Positions 59,846 to 64,000 of a DNA stretch of 64,000 nucleotides are shown piece by piece. This DNA comes from Rhizobium altiplani. Lineage in GTDB: Bacteria > Pseudomonadota > Alphaproteobacteria > Rhizobiales > Rhizobiaceae. Location of the stretch: assembly GCF_001542405.1 (NCBI RefSeq), contig NZ_LNCD01000106.1, positions 186,001 to 250,000 of the forward strand, given 5' to 3'. Position numbers and translations under genes: made by a program. The notes beneath the pieces are model-generated. The model did no database searches, had not been told where the DNA came from, and saw only the letters and a list, made by a program, of their open reading frames with translations. Numbering within the stretch: the first letter of the stretch is position 1; the number at the start of each line of letters is the position of its first letter.

Positions 59846-60445
59846 ATGACGCTCGCCGGTTTCCTGTTGCCTCGGAAGATCGCCCTGTTTGGGCTCATTT
59901 CGCTTCTGTCTGCCTGCACTGCCGACGTAGGACCCAATTATTGGCGCCCGCCACCTCGCGCGCCCAGTCCGCAGATATGCACTCTGGAATACAATCCCGT
60001 CTGTGGCCAACGCGGCGGACGTGTCCAGACCTTCGCCAATGCATGCCAGGCGCGTGCCAATAACTTTACAATCATCAGCCGTGGCCAGTGCCGCCGGCCG
60101 CCTCCGATGACATCGCGTCCGACACCTCTTCCGTCGAGGCCGCAGGTGTGTACCATGGAGTACGCTCCGGTCTGCGGCCAACGCAGCGGACGTGTTCAGA
60201 CCTTCTCTAACGCGTGCCAGGCTCAAGCAGCCAACTTTACGGTCATCAGCCGCGGCCAGTGCCGCCGCCAGCCCGGCATAACAGTGCGCCCGCAGCGTCC
60301 GCCACCGCCGCGGCCCGGTGGCATATGCACGCGTGAGTACCGCCCAGTCTGCGGCCAACGAGGTTCACAACTGCGCACCTTCTCGAATACCTGTGAAGCT
60401 AACAACAGCGGCTTCCGCATCATACGCCAGGGCGCATGCAGGTAA
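59846..60445 (+). CDS. Lipoprotein with three tandem Kazal-type protease inhibitor domains
   Basis: 199 residues from ATG 59846 (AGGGGAAG upstream). Lipobox ISLLSACTA with Cys24. Three repeats with the same cysteine pattern lie at about 45-82, 102-139 and 161-198: C-T-x-E-Y-x-PVCGQR, TF-x-N-x-C-x-A, and a final G-x-C-R. Each has four cysteines, the short bacterial Kazal form. Pro/Arg-rich linkers (RRPPPMTSRPTPLPSRPQ) join them. Probably an outer-membrane-anchored serine protease inhibitor facing periplasm or outside. Repeats 1 and 2 are nearly identical, repeat 3 more diverged. Confidence 0.92.
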   Translation: MTLAGFLLPRKIALFGLISLLSACTADVGPNYWRPPPRAPSPQICTLEYNPVCGQRGGRVQTFANACQARANNFTIISRGQCRRPPPMTSRPTPLPSRPQVCTMEYAPVCGQRSGRVQTFSNACQAQAANFTVISRGQCRRQPGITVRPQRPPPPRPGGICTREYRPVCGQRGSQLRTFSNTCEANNSGFRIIRQGACR

Positions 60446-60550
60446 TGAAGTGGCGACCCTGACAAGTCGGCTTCCGCTTATGCGGGAGCCGAACTCCGTT
60501 TTTCGAAACGAGTAAAAGCGCGACAAGCGGATCTGACTGACCGCAGTCGC

Positions 60551-61228
60551 TTAGGCAGCAATGTTTGACGCGGCCGACATGACCTCCTCGGGAGCCGGTA
60601 CGCCAAACATACGTCGGCCATCGTCGGCCACCTCGGTAAAGCACCATCTGACGACGCCGTCGCGGTCAAGAAGGAACTCGCCGACCAGTTGGCCCTCACC
60701 CGTCGCAATCATCCGCTTGTCGTCGTCCGTGAACTCGTAACCATCGGCATTGTCGAGGTATTCAACAGCCGCCAGCGGGGCCATCGGCTCAGGCAGGTCA
60801 GGCATATCGACGCGCATCGACGTTAGCGTGTCGAGGCTAACCTTGTAGGGCCACGCTGTTTCCGATTGCGTGAACTCGATGTTGGGAAGCCCGAAGGCGC
60901 GATGCGATACCCTGTCGGGATCGGAGGCCGCCAGCAGATTGGGCAAGGGATGATACCGGAAATAGAGGCGTGCCCGATCGATAGGCGTATTGACCACCGT
61001 CAGACTTTCGATTCCCTTTTGCTGGAGGTCGCCCGCCAGGCTCGCCATCGCGGCGATTTGCCGCCTGCAGAATGGACAGTGGAGCCCGCGAAACAGGCCG
61101 ACCAAAACCGGCTTCTGTCCTCGGAAGTCATCGATCGATATCTTGCCCTGACGCGTGATCGCATCGAGAATGACGTTCGGCGCGCGGTCACCGGGCTGCA
61201 GCGGTCTCTCGCTTTGATTTTCGGGCAT
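60551..61228 (-). CDS. Peroxiredoxin/AhpC-TSA-like thioredoxin-fold protein
   Basis: 225 residues from ATG 61228 (GAAGGAGGG upstream). PLQPGDRAPNVILDAITRQGKISIDDFRGQKPVLVGLF leads to the active site GLHCPFCRRQ with Cys51 and Cys54, a CxxC like thioredoxin rather than the single peroxidatic Cys of classic AhpC. The rest resembles the redoxin/AhpC-TSA group. Likely a cytosolic thiol peroxidase or disulfide reductase. Upstream gene on the other strand is the Kazal lipoprotein (convergent). Confidence 0.9.
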   Translation of the reverse strand: MPENQSERPLQPGDRAPNVILDAITRQGKISIDDFRGQKPVLVGLFRGLHCPFCRRQIAAMASLAGDLQQKGIESLTVVNTPIDRARLYFRYHPLPNLLAASDPDRVSHRAFGLPNIEFTQSETAWPYKVSLDTLTSMRVDMPDLPEPMAPLAAVEYLDNADGYEFTDDDKRMIATGEGQLVGEFLLDRDGVVRWCFTEVADDGRRMFGVPAPEEVMSAASNIAA

Positions 61229-61315
61229 GGCACCCTCCTTCATTTGCGCGTCGGCGAGCAAGCCGAGCAGAAGAAAAAATAGCGAAAACTCAGCACCTTA
61301 CCTGCCGGCATTGAT

Positions 61316-64000
61316 TCAATCCAGGAAGGGCAGCACGACCAGCGCGTCGGGATCCAGCCCATGCCTGACGCAAACATCCTGCGCGAGCGAAAAGTAGCGC
61401 TCCGCCTCGGCCATATCGTCCTTTTCCAGGTTCAACGTCGCAAGCCCATCATAGCATGGAAAGAGAAGCTGTGGCTCGCCGATTTCACGCGCGAGCTGAA
61501 GCGCTTCCTCGTAGTAGTTCCGAGCCAAGTCTGGTTCCCCGTGACACTGATGGATCTGTCCGAGCACGATGAGGGGCACCGCCAGGTGATCGCGCTGATC
61601 CAGCGCCCGGTCGATCTCGATCGCTCTTTCAGCCGCCGGCACTCCCTCCTTGGCACAGTTGTCGGTGAAGGTGCAGCAGGCGACCGCGAGGTTGGCGAAA
61701 AGCCGGGCTTGAAAACCGAGGTCGGAGATGCGCTTGGCAACATCGAGGCCCTGGCGACACACATCGATGGCACGCCGCGGATCGACGATCGTATAGAGAA
61801 CGCCGAGATTGGAATAGGCGCGACAGGCCGCGCCGAGAAGCCCCGCCGTTTCGGCAACCTCCAGACTTCGCTCGACTTCGCGCACCGCCTCGCGGTGCCG
61901 CCCCAGCCGCGCCAGCGCCACCCCCTTTGTATTCAGCGCCTCCGCTCGCACCTGCGCAGCCTCCGAGGCCACGGAGCCTTCCCCATCCAATGTTGCAGTG
62001 TTGAGGCAGGACAGTGCATCATCGGCCCAACGCGCGGCTGCGTTCTGATCGCCCTTGCGGAAGGCCAGATGCCCACGCTCCTGAAGCAGATGGGCAAGTT
62101 CGATGGGTGCATTGCTCTCGCCCAACAGCGAGGCGGCCTGCGCATAGTCGGCGTCCGCAAGATCACTTCTGCCCGCAGCAAGATTGAGGCGGCCGAGCTT
62201 GCGCAGGATCCGCGCCGCACCCGGCTGATCACCAGCTTCCTTTAAGGTCGTCAGTGCGCGGCCATAGTGTTCGCGGGCCGTCTCCCGCTCTCCCGCCGGC
62301 CCGCAGAGATCAGCGAACCGTTCATAGAGAGCAAGCAACTCCGAACCGGCTTGCGGGTTATCCGAAATTGCCGCAAGCGCCTCGCGGTAGAGGCGCATCG
62401 CATCGTCGTTTGCGTAGGTCTTGCGGGCCAAATCGCCCGCGGCCATGACGTATCGGACGCCCTTGCTCACCTCGTCGGCCCGGCAGTAGTGACGGCCGAG
62501 TTGTGCGATATCCTCGAGTCGAGCGGGTATGCCGTAATGTATTCTCTCGATCGCGGCCCCGATACGGGCATGCAGCTCCTTGCGGCGCTGTAGCAAGAGA
62601 TTGCCATAGATGGCATCGTGCAATAGCTGCTGCGGGAAGCAATAAGAGATCGCCTTTGCAGAAGCAGCACCAGGCGTTTCCTCAACGACCTCGGCCTCGC
62701 AGAGATAATCCAGCCCACGCTCGACACGCTCTGCATCCGATGCGACGGCGCGAAGCAATGCCAGATCGAAGCGTGGACCTATAACGGCAGCTTCCTGCGC
62801 CAAACGCTTGACGTCGGGAGGCAGGCGGTCGACGCGCGCCAGCAGCATCGCCTGCAGGCTCATCGGCACCTCGGTTCCCATTTCGCCACCCGCCATGCGC
62901 CAGCATCCGTTCTCGAAATGAAGTGCCTCGGTCTCGATCAGCGCCCGTACGATCTCCTCGATAAACAGCGGATTGCCGCCCGCTCGCGCGAGAATTCGTG
63001 AGCGCGTCTTCGCAGGCACGGAACTGTCCACGCCAAACAATTGCGTCAGCAGAGCCTCGCCATCCTTACTCGAAAGCGGCGCGAGCCGCATGACGGTGCG
63101 GTTGATCCGGCTTGACTCCAGGCCTTCGCCCTCGGCAACCGACCGTCCTGTCGTCAGCATCATCAGGCGCGTACGTTCGAGCCGGTCCAGGACGAAGCGT
63201 AGCGCCTCGATCGAAGCGGCATCCGCCCAATGGAGATCCTCCACCACCAGCAGCAGTGGGCTTAGCGACAGCCGCCGTTCAAAGATCGTACGCGTGGCGT
63301 AAAAGATCTGCCGCCGCAACTGCTCTGGCTCGACATACCGCAGTGCTCCATCCGGATCGCCGAGGCCAAAGACATGAGAAAGGAGCGGCGTCAGACCCGC
63401 GACCTCGCTCTCGCTAAAACCAAGGTCGACCAATCCCGCTGCCAGCAGTTCGGCCGTCCGGGCTGCGGTTTCCCGCTCAGCTATCCCGTAGGCGCTGCGC
63501 AGAACCGATGCTAGCGTCCCATAGGATTGCTCTCCGAGGGGTGAGCAGACGGCACGCCGTACCACCACCTGCCTGAACCGCTCGGCTTCGGCGACGTTCT
63601 GCAGAAACTCCTTGACCAATCTTGACTTGCCGATGCCAGCCTCACCGACGAGCTGGACGAGTTGCGCATTGCCGCCACTGGCGCGATCCAGGCAATTGGA
63701 CATCCGCGACAGTTCCGAGTCACGCCCGATGAGTTCGGCGTGCAGGCCTAGGTTTTCCAAACCGCGCGCGGCGTGAGGCGTCTCCATCCGTCCGAGGAGA
63801 CGATGTACCTGTACATTTCCCGTCTTCCCGCGAAGGGCAAGCGAACCGAGATTGTCGAACGCGAACGCGTGCCGCGTCAGACGGTAGGTTACCGGGCCTA
63901 CCAGTATCTCGCCTGGACCCGCCATCGTTTGCAGTCGTTGGGCCGTATTCACTGTATCGCCGGTCACCGAGTAGGATCGCGCAGCCGCCGCTCCGAAACC
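61316..64000 (-). CDS. Class III adenylate cyclase-type regulator with AAA ATPase and TPR repeats (5' end cut)
   Basis: The frame is open to the window edge, so the N-terminus is missing; 894 residues are visible. The first ones (GAAARSYSVTGDTVNTAQRLQTMAGPGEILVG) are the C-terminal end of a guanylate/adenylate cyclase domain. Next comes an AAA-type ATPase: LIGRDSELSRMSNCL, Walker A LVGEAGIGKSRLVKEFL, Walker B LLLVVEDLHWAD. The long C-terminal half (about 480-880) is helical with TPR-like repeats (GVALARLGRHREAVREVERS, LLGAACRAYSNLGVLYTIV). Such proteins couple cyclase and STAND-type ATPase signalling; the signal is unknown. Confidence 0.92.
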   Translation of the reverse strand, partial: GFGAAAARSYSVTGDTVNTAQRLQTMAGPGEILVGPVTYRLTRHAFAFDNLGSLALRGKTGNVQVHRLLGRMETPHAARGLENLGLHAELIGRDSELSRMSNCLDRASGGNAQLVQLVGEAGIGKSRLVKEFLQNVAEAERFRQVVVRRAVCSPLGEQSYGTLASVLRSAYGIAERETAARTAELLAAGLVDLGFSESEVAGLTPLLSHVFGLGDPDGALRYVEPEQLRRQIFYATRTIFERRLSLSPLLLVVEDLHWADAASIEALRFVLDRLERTRLMMLTTGRSVAEGEGLESSRINRTVMRLAPLSSKDGEALLTQLFGVDSSVPAKTRSRILARAGGNPLFIEEIVRALIETEALHFENGCWRMAGGEMGTEVPMSLQAMLLARVDRLPPDVKRLAQEAAVIGPRFDLALLRAVASDAERVERGLDYLCEAEVVEETPGAASAKAISYCFPQQLLHDAIYGNLLLQRRKELHARIGAAIERIHYGIPARLEDIAQLGRHYCRADEVSKGVRYVMAAGDLARKTYANDDAMRLYREALAAISDNPQAGSELLALYERFADLCGPAGERETAREHYGRALTTLKEAGDQPGAARILRKLGRLNLAAGRSDLADADYAQAASLLGESNAPIELAHLLQERGHLAFRKGDQNAAARWADDALSCLNTATLDGEGSVASEAAQVRAEALNTKGVALARLGRHREAVREVERSLEVAETAGLLGAACRAYSNLGVLYTIVDPRRAIDVCRQGLDVAKRISDLGFQARLFANLAVACCTFTDNCAKEGVPAAERAIEIDRALDQRDHLAVPLIVLGQIHQCHGEPDLARNYYEEALQLAREIGEPQLLFPCYDGLATLNLEKDDMAEAERYFSLAQDVCVRHGLDPDALVVLPFLD

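Noticed and set aside
1..64000. tRNA genes, rRNA genes, insertion sequences or prophage genes
   Set aside because: I looked for transposase and integrase translations, terminal repeats and tRNA-like cloverleaf ends and saw none I could support.

Overview
This is a 64 kb piece of a high-GC alphaproteobacterial chromosome. Gene content and order point to the Rhizobiaceae (Sinorhizobium/Ensifer/Rhizobium type). Diagnostic blocks are kbl-tdh between dnaG and rpoD, the greA-lpsB-lpsE-lrp lipopolysaccharide block, trxB followed by lsrB (vtlR), and, directly after lsrB, two tandem sRNA genes of the AbcR (alpha-r15) type. Family names come from reading the translations; no database search was possible.

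Layout. 1-10.8 kb is mostly minus strand: the 5' part of rpoD (cut by the window edge), a frameshifted GFA-type gene, tdh, kbl, a divergent universal stress protein behind an FNR/FixK-type box, recQ, dnaG, a structured 0.6 kb intergenic region, a double winged-helix-like protein and a YqeY protein. 10.8-25 kb: carA and carB, separated by 8.9 kb of unrelated accessory genes (MATE and MFS exporters, a LysR/aldo-keto reductase pair, a zinc peptidase, a zinc dehydrogenase). 25.7-34.4 kb: an esterase-like hydrolase, greA with a terminator-like hairpin in its leader, LPS core glycosyltransferases, lrp, trxB, lsrB, the twin sRNAs, and an ArsR regulator with an old yellow enzyme. 34.4-44.1 kb: a streptomycin-kinase-like protein, an SDR/LysR pair, ChaA, aspartate aminotransferase, a decayed class GN sortase/sortase-target pair, a PQQ aldose dehydrogenase, a DUF3052 protein and an EamA exporter. 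44.1-53.5 kb: a cold shock protein with a leader ORF, envelope proteins (BA14K, SH3/DUF1236, glycine zipper), a metallo-beta-lactamase-fold hydrolase, a MarR-OmpR-histidine kinase operon, CsaA, ProC, a YbjN-like protein and UbiK. 53.7-64 kb: lgt-midA-pgeF and an M24 protein on one strand, a lipoprotein, prs, a triple-Kazal lipoprotein, a peroxiredoxin-like protein, and a cyclase/ATPase/TPR regulator running off the right edge.

Most of the window is housekeeping sequence. The points most worth a second look are: the lsrB-linked sRNA duplication, in which a putative operator, promoter and RNA are copied as one unit with a compensated stem; the relic sortase system at 40.6-41.4 kb; the cluster of perfect hairpins with competing pairings at 9.22-9.35 kb; the early terminator-like hairpin in the greA leader; the class II-type anaerobox promoter of the stress protein; and short leader ORFs upstream of csp and between ybjN and ubiK.
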